Made by a program: the position numbers and the translations under genes. From positions 248,001 through 312,000 of the forward strand of contig NZ_JAGENB010000002.1 in the NCBI RefSeq assembly GCF_019991125.1: 64,000 nt of DNA, given 5' to 3'. This stretch comes from Phyllobacterium calauticae (GTDB lineage Bacteria; Pseudomonadota; Alphaproteobacteria; Rhizobiales; Rhizobiaceae). Positions 35,676-44,009 of this stretch are shown here, in pieces (the first letter of the stretch is position 1; each line of letters begins with the position of its first letter). The notes below the pieces were generated by a model. That model had not been told where the DNA came from and searched no databases. It was given only the letters and a program-made list of their open reading frames with translations.

Positions 35676-36293
35676 TCAGGTCAGGGTTTTCATGGCCACG
35701 GTCACGGCGGCCATCATTTCTTCGCGTGTACGGCCGGTTTTTCCGACAACGCGCATGCCCTGGACCAGACAGAGCAGCAGCCGCGCCGTCGCCTTGCCAT
35801 CGACATGGGCAGGCACCGAGCCGTCATTCTGGCCCAGCCCGATCAGGTCCCGCAGCACGGCTTCATTGCTATCCATGGCAGCCGCGACTTTTTTCGCGAC
35901 CTCCGGATCGAACGTTGCCAGCTCGCTGGCGCAACTGACGACAAGGCAGCCCAATTTCCCTGTCTGGCCATGTGAGACATCGGCATAGAGGGTCAGGGCG
36001 TCGCGGATGCGTTCATAGCCCATCTTGTCCGTATCGATGACGGCGCGCAGCTTGCCGCTGCGCACGGTCCGGTACCGGTCAAAGGCGGCCAGAAACACGC
36101 CGCGCTTGTCCTTGAACGCCTTGTAGACGCTGCCTGAAGCCAATTGCATGGCGTCGGTCAGATTGCCGATCGAGGTGGCGTGGTAGCCGCGTTCGCTGAA
36201 GACGCGCAAAGCCTTGTCGAGCGCTTCGTTCATATCGAATTCGCGGGGGCGGCCACGGCCGCGCATGGTGTCTGATGCGGTGGTTTCGGTCAT
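35676..36293 (-). CDS. TetR/AcrR family regulator of the downstream MFS gene
   Basis: A 205-residue repressor. The helix-turn-helix is at residues about 20-65 (NEALDKALRVFSERGYHATS, IGNLTDAMQLASGSVYKAFKDKRGVFL). The C-terminal domain has LTLYADVSHGQTGKLGCLVVSCASE. It precedes the MFS gene on the same strand. An inverted repeat TAGGGAA-N6-TTCCCTA lies directly upstream of its ATG and likely lets it control its own operon. Confidence 0.87.
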   Translation of the reverse strand: MTETTASDTMRGRGRPREFDMNEALDKALRVFSERGYHATSIGNLTDAMQLASGSVYKAFKDKRGVFLAAFDRYRTVRSGKLRAVIDTDKMGYERIRDALTLYADVSHGQTGKLGCLVVSCASELATFDPEVAKKVAAAMDSNEAVLRDLIGLGQNDGSVPAHVDGKATARLLLCLVQGMRVVGKTGRTREEMMAAVTVAMKTLT

Positions 36294-36302
36294 GCCCTAA
36301 TA

Positions 36303-36322
36303 TAGGGAAAGATCATTCCCTA
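36303..36322 (-). promoter_or_regulatory. Inverted repeat before the TetR-MFS operon
   Basis: TAGGGAA, 6-bp spacer, TTCCCTA: perfect 7-bp arms, 10 bp upstream of the TetR start. It is the probable autoregulatory operator. Confidence 0.7.
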
Positions 36323-36357
36323 AATCAAGGGTTATCTCTCATATCCTGCCTTTCAGT

Positions 36358-37662
36358 CTATTGCGTGCGCGCCTTGGCCACATCCGCCGGGGTAATGGCC
36401 GATTGCTTGCCACCGAAATGCCCCAGCACATAATTGCTGAGTGCCGCGATCTCGACATCCGAATAGGCATTGGCGAAGGCCGGCATGGACTGCCTGCCTT
36501 GCGGCGTGGTCATGTGTGCGCCCTTGAGGATGACCTGTATGAGGTTGGTGCCGTCGGGATCGTTGACCGTTCGGCTGCCTTTCAGCGCGGCATACGGTGT
36601 TTGCAGACCCTCGCCGTTCCAGCCGTGACAGCTGGCACAGGCACCCTGGAAAAGCTTCAGCCCAAGCCCATCCTGCGTTGCCGCGTCCGCAGCCGGGGCA
36701 TAGGCGGTGGACGCGGTGAGAGCAGCGGGTTCCGCTTCGACCACGGCCTTGTCGGTTGATGTCTGGGGCGGCACTGATTTCACATAGGTGACGATGGCCT
36801 TGATGTCTTCCGGCGTCAGATGGCGCAGGCTGAAGTCGACCGCTTCCCCCATGCTGCCGGTGGCGGCGCCGCGATTTTCCGCGTGGCCCTTCGAGAGGTA
36901 GTCGAAGAGCTGCTGGTCGCTCCAGCCGCCGATGCCGGTGCGCTTGTCCGAGCTGATATTGTAGGCCTTCCAGCCCTGCAGTTCGGCTCCGGCAAACTTC
37001 TTGCCGTTGTCGACTGCATAGAAGATATTGCGCGGGGTGTGGCATTCGCCGCAATGGGCCATGGCTTCGACCAGATAAGCGCCTCTGTTCCATTCAGCCG
37101 TCTGTGCGGGGTCAGGCTGCAGCGGGCCGCTCGGCACGAAAAGCAGGTTCCAGAAGCGCATGACGTAGCGCTGGTTGAAGGGGAACCCCAGTTGGTTTTT
37201 CGGCGCGTCGGCCTTGATCGGCGGCAGGCTGAAGAGATAGGCCTTGATCGCCAGTGCATCTTCCGTGGTCATCTGGGCATAGGCGGCATAGGAAAAGGCG
37301 GGGTAGAGATTCTGCCCGTCCTTGTCGATGCCCTGATGCAGCGCACGCACGAATTCCGCATCGCTCCAATTGCCGATGCCGGTATCCTTGTCCGCCGTGA
37401 TATTGGGCGAATAGATGGTGCCGAACGGCAGTTTGAAAGCGAGACCTCCGGCATAAGGCTTGCCACCGGCGGTGGTGTGGCAGGCAACGCAATCGGCGGC
37501 GCGGGTGAGATATTCGCCGCGATCGATCAGCGCCTGTCCTGTCGGCAGCTTCGCCTGTGCCGCGGAAACATCCGGCAAGGAGGCCGGCTTGAACAGGAAG
37601 ATCGCCACGCCTGCCGCAATGACAACCACGGCGGCGAGCAGGAGGAGGCCGAGTCTTTTCAT
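36358..37662 (-). CDS. Membrane-anchored tri-heme cytochrome c subunit of an aldehyde/alcohol oxidase
   Basis: A 434-residue protein with an N-terminal membrane anchor (residues about 4-24) and three CXXCH heme c sites: CVACH near residue 58, CGECH near 205 and CASCH near 340. This is the cytochrome subunit architecture of membrane-bound dehydrogenases that pass electrons to quinone or a terminal oxidase from the periplasm. It is the third gene of the operon, 11 bp after the molybdenum subunit, and would take its electrons. Confidence 0.9.
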   Translation of the reverse strand: MKRLGLLLLAAVVVIAAGVAIFLFKPASLPDVSAAQAKLPTGQALIDRGEYLTRAADCVACHTTAGGKPYAGGLAFKLPFGTIYSPNITADKDTGIGNWSDAEFVRALHQGIDKDGQNLYPAFSYAAYAQMTTEDALAIKAYLFSLPPIKADAPKNQLGFPFNQRYVMRFWNLLFVPSGPLQPDPAQTAEWNRGAYLVEAMAHCGECHTPRNIFYAVDNGKKFAGAELQGWKAYNISSDKRTGIGGWSDQQLFDYLSKGHAENRGAATGSMGEAVDFSLRHLTPEDIKAIVTYVKSVPPQTSTDKAVVEAEPAALTASTAYAPAADAATQDGLGLKLFQGACASCHGWNGEGLQTPYAALKGSRTVNDPDGTNLIQVILKGAHMTTPQGRQSMPAFANAYSDVEIAALSNYVLGHFGGKQSAITPADVAKARTQ

Positions 37663-37673
37663 GATTCAGGGTC

Positions 37674-39965
37674 TCACAGCTTTTCGAGTTCGGTATCGGC
37701 CGGCTTTGCGCTCGCCAATGCTGCCGCCAGAGGGGCCGCGAGCGGAGGAATCATCGACACGCTTTTCTTGTCGGTGCCGTCGGTTTTCAACGCGTCGCGG
37801 TTGAAGGGGAGCGTGCGCAGGCGCTTGCCTGTGGCCGCGAAGATGGCATTGGCAAGGGCGGGCGCCGCCGAAACCGTTGCGGTCTCGCCGATACCCCCCG
37901 GGGATTCGCTGCTCTTGACGTGGTGGATTTCGATCTTCGGCGCTTCATTGTTGCGCAGGATGCGGTAGTCGTGGAAATTGCTCTGGTCGACGCGGCCATC
38001 GGTGAAGGTGATGCCGCTGTAGAGCGCGGCGGAAAGACCGAAGATCAGGCCGCCTTCGATCTGGGCTTCCACCGTATTGGGGTTGATGGTGATGCCGCAA
38101 TCGACGGCCACAATGGCGCGGTGCAGCGTGATTTCGCCTGCCGGAGAAACCGAGATTTCCAGCACCGCGGCCATGTAGCTGCCAAAGGCATCGTGCAGGG
38201 AGATGCCGCGGCCCATGCCGGCGGCAAGCGGCGTTCCCCAGCCGGATTTCTCGGCGACAAGTTCAAGCACGCCCGCCGCACGCGGCTGGTTTCTGGTCAG
38301 GGCGCGGCGATATTCCACCGGGTCCTTGCCCGCCGCATGGGCGAGTTCATCCATGAAGCTTTCAACCACGAAGACATTGTGCGTGGGGCCGACCCCGCGC
38401 CACCAGGTGATGGGAACAGGCGGGTCCTCGCGCACCCAGTCGACCTGAATGACCGGCAGGTCGTAGGGTGGCTTGGCCGCGCCTTCGACCGCGTCATCGT
38501 CAAGCTTGTCCTCGGGCCAGCCGCCCGGGATGTAGTTTCCGAGCACTGAGCCGCCGGCCACATGGTCGACCCAGACGGTCGGCAATCCGTCGGCACCCAG
38601 CCCGGCGGCTATGCGGTCGTAATAGGCGGGGCGGTAGAGGTCGTGCTGGATGTCCTCTTCGCGGGTCCAGATGATTTTGACGGGATAGCTCACCTGCTTG
38701 GCGATGGCGACAGCCTGCGCGACGGATTCCGCCACGAGACGCCGGCCGAAGCCGCCGCCGATGAGCTGGTTGTGCAGGATGACTTTCTCCAGCGGAAAGC
38801 CGGTCACTTTCGCAGCAAGCCCTTGCGCGATAGCCGGGACCTGCGTGCCGACCCAGATTTCGCACTCGTCGGGCCGCACATGCACGACACAGTTGATCGG
38901 CTCCATCGGGGCATGGGCAAGGAATGGCAGCTCGTAGGTCGCCTCGACCTTCGTGGCGGCGGCTTTCATCCTGCCGTCCACATCGCCTTCCTGGCGCGCC
39001 ATGATCGGCTTCTTGCGTTCGGACGCAGCTTTCAGCGCCGCCATGATGTTGGCACTGGCAAGGTTGGCGTTCGCCCCTTCGACCCAGGTGATGTCGAGGG
39101 CTTCAAGGCCCTTCTTGGCTGCCCAGAAATGATCGCCGATCACGGCGACGGCATTGTCCAGCCGGACGACATCGCGCACGCCGGGAATGGCGCGCGCCGC
39201 CTTGTCGTCGACGTCGCCGAGCTTGCCGCCGAGGACAGGGCAGGCGGCGACGGTTGCCACCTTCATGTCAGGCACGCGGATATCGATCCCGTATTTCACG
39301 GCGCCGTTGACCTTGCCCGGCGTGTCCAGCCTTCGGCTCGACTTGCCGATCAGCTGGAAATCCTTCTGGTCCTTCAGTTTTACCTCGGCAGGCACGGGTT
39401 GCCTGGCTGCCGCGTCGGCAAGCGCGCCATAGGCAAGCTGGCGTCCGGTTGGCTGGTGGCTCACCACGCCAAGCCTGGCCACGCATTCGCTCACAGGTAC
39501 AGACCATTCCGCAGCGGCTGCGGCAACCAGCATCATCCGCGCGGTTGCACCGGCCTTGCGCAGGGGCTCCCACGTGGCACGCATGGAGGTGGAGCCGCCG
39601 GTCGCCTGTCCGCCCAAAGCTGCCGTGGCGTAGAGCTTGTCGTTCGGCGGCGCATCGACGGCCTTCACCTGATCGAGGCTGACTTCCAGTTCCTCGGCAA
39701 TCAGCGTCGCTTCGCCGGTATGGGTGCCCTGGCCCATTTCGATATTGGGAAGGATGAGGGTGATCAGCCCGTCCGTGCCGATGCGGATGAAGGCATCGGG
39801 CGCAAAGGCGGCGGTGACATCGCCGTCAACCGGCTGTGCGGTGCTCGCCGCAAGCACCGGTTTGATGCCTGCGCCGAACAATGCAAATCCCAGAAGCAGT
39901 CCGCCGCCCTGCAGGAAGGCGCGGCGCGAGGTGGCTGTTTTCGGGGAGGAGGATGGCTTGCTCAT
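37674..39965 (-). CDS. Periplasmic molybdenum hydroxylase large subunit (aldehyde oxidase type)
   Basis: A 763-residue molybdopterin-binding subunit of the xanthine oxidase family, isoquinoline 1-oxidoreductase/aldehyde dehydrogenase type. The N terminus has a twin-arginine signal (SRRAFLQGGGLLLGFALFG), so the folded enzyme is exported. Seen blocks are NIEMGQGTHTGEATLIAEEL, LGGQATGGSTSMRATWEPLR, QLIGGGFGRRLVAESVAQAV and the C-terminal GGIGETATVSAAPALANAIF with the glutamate used as catalytic base in this family. With the Fe-S and cytochrome genes it forms a three-subunit oxidase like the membrane aldehyde dehydrogenases of acetic acid bacteria. Substrate not determined. Confidence 0.9.
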   Translation of the reverse strand: MSKPSSSPKTATSRRAFLQGGGLLLGFALFGAGIKPVLAASTAQPVDGDVTAAFAPDAFIRIGTDGLITLILPNIEMGQGTHTGEATLIAEELEVSLDQVKAVDAPPNDKLYATAALGGQATGGSTSMRATWEPLRKAGATARMMLVAAAAAEWSVPVSECVARLGVVSHQPTGRQLAYGALADAAARQPVPAEVKLKDQKDFQLIGKSSRRLDTPGKVNGAVKYGIDIRVPDMKVATVAACPVLGGKLGDVDDKAARAIPGVRDVVRLDNAVAVIGDHFWAAKKGLEALDITWVEGANANLASANIMAALKAASERKKPIMARQEGDVDGRMKAAATKVEATYELPFLAHAPMEPINCVVHVRPDECEIWVGTQVPAIAQGLAAKVTGFPLEKVILHNQLIGGGFGRRLVAESVAQAVAIAKQVSYPVKIIWTREEDIQHDLYRPAYYDRIAAGLGADGLPTVWVDHVAGGSVLGNYIPGGWPEDKLDDDAVEGAAKPPYDLPVIQVDWVREDPPVPITWWRGVGPTHNVFVVESFMDELAHAAGKDPVEYRRALTRNQPRAAGVLELVAEKSGWGTPLAAGMGRGISLHDAFGSYMAAVLEISVSPAGEITLHRAIVAVDCGITINPNTVEAQIEGGLIFGLSAALYSGITFTDGRVDQSNFHDYRILRNNEAPKIEIHHVKSSESPGGIGETATVSAAPALANAIFAATGKRLRTLPFNRDALKTDGTDKKSVSMIPPLAAPLAAALASAKPADTELEKL

Positions 39966-39984
39966 GCTGGCTATCTCCATTTCC

Positions 39985-40437
39985 TCAGGCCTTCGCGGCC
40001 TGCTTTATCGCCGCTCGTATCCGGGTGTAGGTGCCGCACCGGCAGATGTTGCCGGACATGGCAGCATCAATATCCCGGTCGCTGGGGTCAGGATTGCGAT
40101 CGAGCAGGGCCGAGGCAGACATGATCTGCCCGGACTGGCAGTAGCCGCACTGGATGACCTCCAGATCAAGCCAGGCGTCCTGAATCTTCTTGCCCGCCGG
40201 CGTTGCGCCGATGGCCTCGATCGTCGTGACCTTGCGGGCACCGACAGAAGCGACAGGCAGGACGCAGGAGCGCACGGGCCGCCCGTCCAGCTGCACGGTG
40301 CAGGCGCCGCACTGGGCAATGCCGCAGCCGAACTTGGTGCCGGTCAGGCCAATCACGTCACGCAGCACCCAGAGCAGAGGCATATCCTCCGGCACATCCA
40401 CATTGCGCTCTTCGCCGTTTATATTCAGGGCTATCAT
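39985..40437 (-). CDS. (2Fe-2S) subunit of the molybdenum hydroxylase
   Basis: A 150-residue protein with two [2Fe-2S] cluster domains: the plant-ferredoxin-type [15 protein letters not shown] (residues about 40-54) with a later Cys, and the helical domain [10 protein letters not shown] and CRCGTYTRI. It passes electrons from the molybdenum centre to the cytochrome. It has no signal peptide and is probably co-exported with the twin-arginine subunit. First gene of the three-gene operon, 19 bp before the large subunit. Confidence 0.92.
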   Translation of the reverse strand: MIALNINGEERNVDVPEDMPLLWVLRDVIGLTGTKFGCGIAQCGACTVQLDGRPVRSCVLPVASVGARKVTTIEAIGATPAGKKIQDAWLDLEVIQCGYCQSGQIMSASALLDRNPDPSDRDIDAAMSGNICRCGTYTRIRAAIKQAAKA

Positions 40438-40614
40438 TCGGCCGCTCCTCGGTTATCCGCATCCCGTGGGACAGGTGTCAAAGTCAACGCAGCGTATGCG
40501 ATTGTTGGCACAGAAAAGCGGTGCTTACCAGAGGTAGTAACGGGAAGGTGATCGCACCGGCCGCAAGTGCGATGTCACGGGGTGGAAGGGTGCGCCGGCA
40601 AAACAGCAATCAAG

Positions 40615-40640
40615 GGCGATACGCTCGCTCGCGTATCGCC
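40615..40640 (-). terminator. Perfect hairpin after the 33-aa gene
   Basis: GGCGATACGC, loop TCGCTC, GCGTATCGCC: a perfect 10-bp stem. It lies 31 bp downstream of the stop of the small minus-strand gene at 40671. There is no strong T-tract. Confidence 0.5.
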
Positions 40641-40670
40641 GGAGATTGATTTGCGATATTTATCGGATGA

Positions 40671-40772
40671 TCAGATTGCAAGGATAACCGCAGTCACCAT
40701 CAGTGCGCCGAACAAAATGACCGAGCATGTCATCCAATTGGATAAATCGCCATTTTCCTTAACGTGTCGCAT
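40671..40772 (-). CDS. 33-aa single-span membrane protein
   Basis: A short open frame with a textbook ribosome-binding site (CAGGAGG, 7 nt before the ATG). The protein has a polar start (MRHVKENGDLSNWMTC) and one hydrophobic helix (SVILFGALMVTAVILAI). It lies alone between the aldehyde oxidase operon and the NtrY-like gene. Small one-helix proteins of this shape often attach to larger membrane complexes, but no partner can be named. Confidence 0.55.
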   Translation of the reverse strand: MRHVKENGDLSNWMTCSVILFGALMVTAVILAI

Positions 40773-41032
40773 CGCCTGCCTCCTGTTGAGCGTAGCCGGA
40801 TAATCCGGCGCGTTCTCAAGGATCACGAACACCCGCCGCTGACTCTGATGGCCAACGATCGTTTTTGCTCGGAGTGATTCATGTCCTGCTGCCGGAGCGT
40901 GCGGAACGGGTGTTCAGCCATCCGGATAACAGCAAGCAGACAATAACACTTTTGGGTGTGCCGCTCAATTTGTTGTCCGCCACAGAATCATCACATTTGA
41001 TATCGGAGCCGTGAAATTGCGTTAACTTTTCG

Positions 41033-43210
41033 TTAAACGACCACTCTTGGAAAGACCATTCGTACAAGGGCACCGCGCCCGGCATGGAAACTGGCCGGTG
41101 CGTCGTGCATTTCCAGTTGCCCGCCGTGATCCTCGACAATCTTCTTGACGATGGCCAGGCCAAGTCCCGTTCCCTTTTCGCGGGTGGTCACGTAGGGCTC
41201 CAGCAGCTGGTGGCGGTTCTCAGCCGGCAGGCCCTTGCCGTTGTCCAGCACCTCGGCAACGATGGAGGGACCGGCAGCCATGGCCCGCACCAATATATGA
41301 CCTTCGCTGATGACGCCCGACTGCAGCACCGCATCGATGGATTCCGACGCGTTCTTGATGATGTTGCCGAATGCCTGCCCCAAAAGGCGGCTGTCGAAAT
41401 TGCCGATCAGCGGTTCGTCGGCGAATTCGTGGGCAAACTTGATCTGGCTGTTGCTGATTTCGACGAGGAACGATGCATCGCGCAGCACATCGCGGATGTC
41501 GGTCGCCGCCAGTTGCGGCTTGGGCATGCGGGCGAATTCGGAAAACTCGTCCACCATGCGGCCGATATCCCCGACCTGCCGGATGATGGTCTCGGTGCAC
41601 TGGTCGAAAACCTCGCGGTCCTCGGTAATCACCTTGCCATAGCGGCGGCGCAGCCGTTCGGCGGAAAGCTGAATGGGTGTCAGCGGATTCTTGATCTCGT
41701 GGGCGATGCGCCGGGCCACATCGGCCCAGGCGGAGGAGCGGTGCGCGGCCACCAGATCGGTGATGTCGTCGACGGTCACCACGTAGGATGTGTTGTGCGT
41801 GTCCGCATCTTCCCGGGTGATCTGGACGTTGAAGGAGCGGGCGACGCCGTTGCGGGTCATGGCGATCTGCTTGCGGCTCGACGAGCGGCCGCTGTCACGC
41901 GCCGTGGTGAACACTTCGCCGAATTCCGGCAGGAGCTCCGTCAGGTTGCTGCCGATGGTGGAGACGTGATCACCCAGCAGCATGGTTTCCGCCGGCCGGT
42001 TGATGACGGCAATGTCGCCTTCCGTGTTGACGCTGATCACCCCGGCGGTCACCCCCGAAAGCACGGCTTCGGTAAAACGCCGGCGCTCGTCGATCTGCTC
42101 CTTGGCGGAAATCAGGTCGTTGTGCTGGGTCTTCAGCTGCTGCACCATGTTGTTGAAGGTGAGGGACAGCGAGCCGATGTCGCCATCGGAGCCGCGCACG
42201 GGAACCGAGACGTCGAAATCGCCGGTTGCCACTTCTTCCGCCGCCCCGATCAGCAGGCGGATCGGCTGGACCACGCGGTTGGCTACCGCGATGCCCGTCC
42301 AGACGGCGGTGAGCAGCAGCAGCAGCGTCAGTTCGATGTAAAGCAGCGCATAGGCGATCTGCGTGTTCTTGCGGTTGCTGGCCAGCGATTGGTACTCGCT
42401 GTTGTTGTCGGTCATGATCCGCATGTTGTTGAGGGCCGAGGGATCGATCGTGCGCACGGTGTAGAGATAGAGATCGGGCAGGGCCTGCGTCTTGATCACC
42501 GCACCGACGAGATTGGTGGCGCCCGGCGGGATCAGCACCGGCCGGTCGCCGGCGGCGCCGCGCAGGGCCGACAGGGGCACCGGCGGCAAGGTATGGTCGT
42601 TGATGAGGCTGGCGCTGACGACGGGCGTGCCGCTCGAATCGACCAGCGATGCGCCCAAAAGGTTGTTGCGGCCGGCATCATAGGTCAGCCAGTCGGAAAA
42701 GGCGCCGCGATCCAGGCTGAAAAGCATGCGCCGCTGGTCGAGCTCGATGACCATGGACAGGGTCGTGGTCAAAAGGTTCTGCGCATTGTCCTCGGTATAG
42801 GACTGCGCGGCCTTGATGGACATGTCGATGATCTTGTTGTTGTCGACATTGATCCATGAATTCAGCCGGTTGTCGAGGATGATCAGGGAAAAACAGGCCA
42901 CGATGATCGACGGAATCGATGCGATCAGTGCAAAGATGAAGGCAATGTTGGTGTGCAGGTCATTGTGCTTTTCCTTGTTCTTGAACAGGAAGAGTTTGCG
43001 CACCGTGGCATAGGACAGGTAGACCAGCAGCAGGATCGAAATGGTGTTGGCCGCGATGATGAGCTGGGTTATCTCTTTCGTCGGCGAGATGCTGGTGATG
43101 CCCATCATGACGATGAACGAGGCAATCGTCGTGGCCAAAGCCAGCAGCGTCATATACAGCGCGCCCTTGGGCAGAACCTGTTGCTTGATCTCGGTTTCGC
43201 TGGAGGACAT
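41033..43210 (-). CDS. NtrY-like sensor histidine kinase
   Basis: A 725-residue membrane kinase. It has two N-terminal membrane helices, a third before an extracytoplasmic region (about 120-285) and a fourth ending near 310. Then come HAMP (about 315-370, VVQPIRLLIGAAEEVATGDF), a PAS domain (about 385-490), the phospho-acceptor His near 502 (DVARRIAHEIKNPLTPIQL) and an ATPase domain (NIIKNASESI, GKGLP, GTGLGLAIVKKIVEDHGG). The architecture is that of NtrY, which works with NtrX in nitrogen or redox control. No response regulator lies beside it, unlike the usual ntrBCYX cluster. Confidence 0.85.
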   Translation of the reverse strand: MSSSETEIKQQVLPKGALYMTLLALATTIASFIVMMGITSISPTKEITQLIIAANTISILLLVYLSYATVRKLFLFKNKEKHNDLHTNIAFIFALIASIPSIIVACFSLIILDNRLNSWINVDNNKIIDMSIKAAQSYTEDNAQNLLTTTLSMVIELDQRRMLFSLDRGAFSDWLTYDAGRNNLLGASLVDSSGTPVVSASLINDHTLPPVPLSALRGAAGDRPVLIPPGATNLVGAVIKTQALPDLYLYTVRTIDPSALNNMRIMTDNNSEYQSLASNRKNTQIAYALLYIELTLLLLLTAVWTGIAVANRVVQPIRLLIGAAEEVATGDFDVSVPVRGSDGDIGSLSLTFNNMVQQLKTQHNDLISAKEQIDERRRFTEAVLSGVTAGVISVNTEGDIAVINRPAETMLLGDHVSTIGSNLTELLPEFGEVFTTARDSGRSSSRKQIAMTRNGVARSFNVQITREDADTHNTSYVVTVDDITDLVAAHRSSAWADVARRIAHEIKNPLTPIQLSAERLRRRYGKVITEDREVFDQCTETIIRQVGDIGRMVDEFSEFARMPKPQLAATDIRDVLRDASFLVEISNSQIKFAHEFADEPLIGNFDSRLLGQAFGNIIKNASESIDAVLQSGVISEGHILVRAMAAGPSIVAEVLDNGKGLPAENRHQLLEPYVTTREKGTGLGLAIVKKIVEDHGGQLEMHDAPASFHAGRGALVRMVFPRVVV

Positions 43211-43380
43211 GCATCAGCCTCGTTGGGTCAGTCCGTCGGATAACGAAGACCGCAGTATTCCCCTGTGGATTATCGGGCGGGGTGCCGCTTGTAAAGCAAG
43301 CTTGCATTCAGGCACCGGTTTGAGGCAACAGGAAGCCGGTGCGTTGCTGATCTGCCACGCGGCCCGGCTGGAGTATCGAT

Positions 43381-43887
43381 ATGACGATCCGCAGGATTCT
43401 GAAATTCCCCCATCCCGATCTGCGGGCGAGGGCAGACATTGTCACCGTATTCGATGACGGTTTGCAGCACCTCGTTGCCGATCTTCTCGACACGATGCGG
43501 GATGCGCCGGGCATCGGCATAACCGCGCCGCATATCGGTGTCCTCAAACGTGTCGTTGTCATCGAGCTTGCGGATGGTCAGGGCGTGCGGTCCTACATCA
43601 ATCCGTCGATCGAATGGTCATCCGATGTTGCGGCCAGGAACATGGAGGGCAGCGTGTCGATGCCCGGCATGAATGACGAGGTCGAACGTCCGGCGGCAAT
43701 CCGCATACGCTATCAGGATATATCCGGCACGGCGCAGACGCAGGAAGCGGACGGGCTGCTTGCGGTTTGCCTGCAGCACGAGATTGATCAGCTCGACGGC
43801 ATTTTCTGGCTGTACCGGCTGTCGAGGCTCAAGCGCGACCGGTTGGTCAAGCGGTTCGAGAAGCAGCAGCGCATCCAGATCGCTTAG
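43381..43887 (+). CDS. Peptide deformylase-like protein lacking the catalytic residues
   Basis: A 168-residue protein with the whole deformylase fold by alignment of its three motifs, but all are altered. Motif I (normally GXGXAAXQ) is GIGITAPH, with Gln replaced by His. Motif II (normally EGCLS) is EGSVS, with the metal-binding Cys replaced by Ser. Motif III (normally HEXDH) is HEIDQ, with the second metal His replaced by Gln. Metal binding and deformylation are therefore unlikely; it may be a pseudoenzyme that binds N-formyl peptides or ribosomes. It is divergent from the NtrY-like gene. Confidence 0.85.
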   Translation: MTIRRILKFPHPDLRARADIVTVFDDGLQHLVADLLDTMRDAPGIGITAPHIGVLKRVVVIELADGQGVRSYINPSIEWSSDVAARNMEGSVSMPGMNDEVERPAAIRIRYQDISGTAQTQEADGLLAVCLQHEIDQLDGIFWLYRLSRLKRDRLVKRFEKQQRIQIA

Positions 43888-44009
43888 CCCACTGCTTTAT
43901 CGGCCTGTAACAAGGTTGAACAGCTGAACGATAATTAACCTTAGATTGCAGTATTTAACTTGACGCTCCGGCTCTCCCGTCGCCAAAGTAGACATACTGC
44001 GGTGGGTGA

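Noticed and set aside
41084-42859. A 591-codon open frame antisense to the NtrY-like kinase
   Set aside because: Shadow frame with no domain; the minus strand has a complete and convincing histidine kinase.
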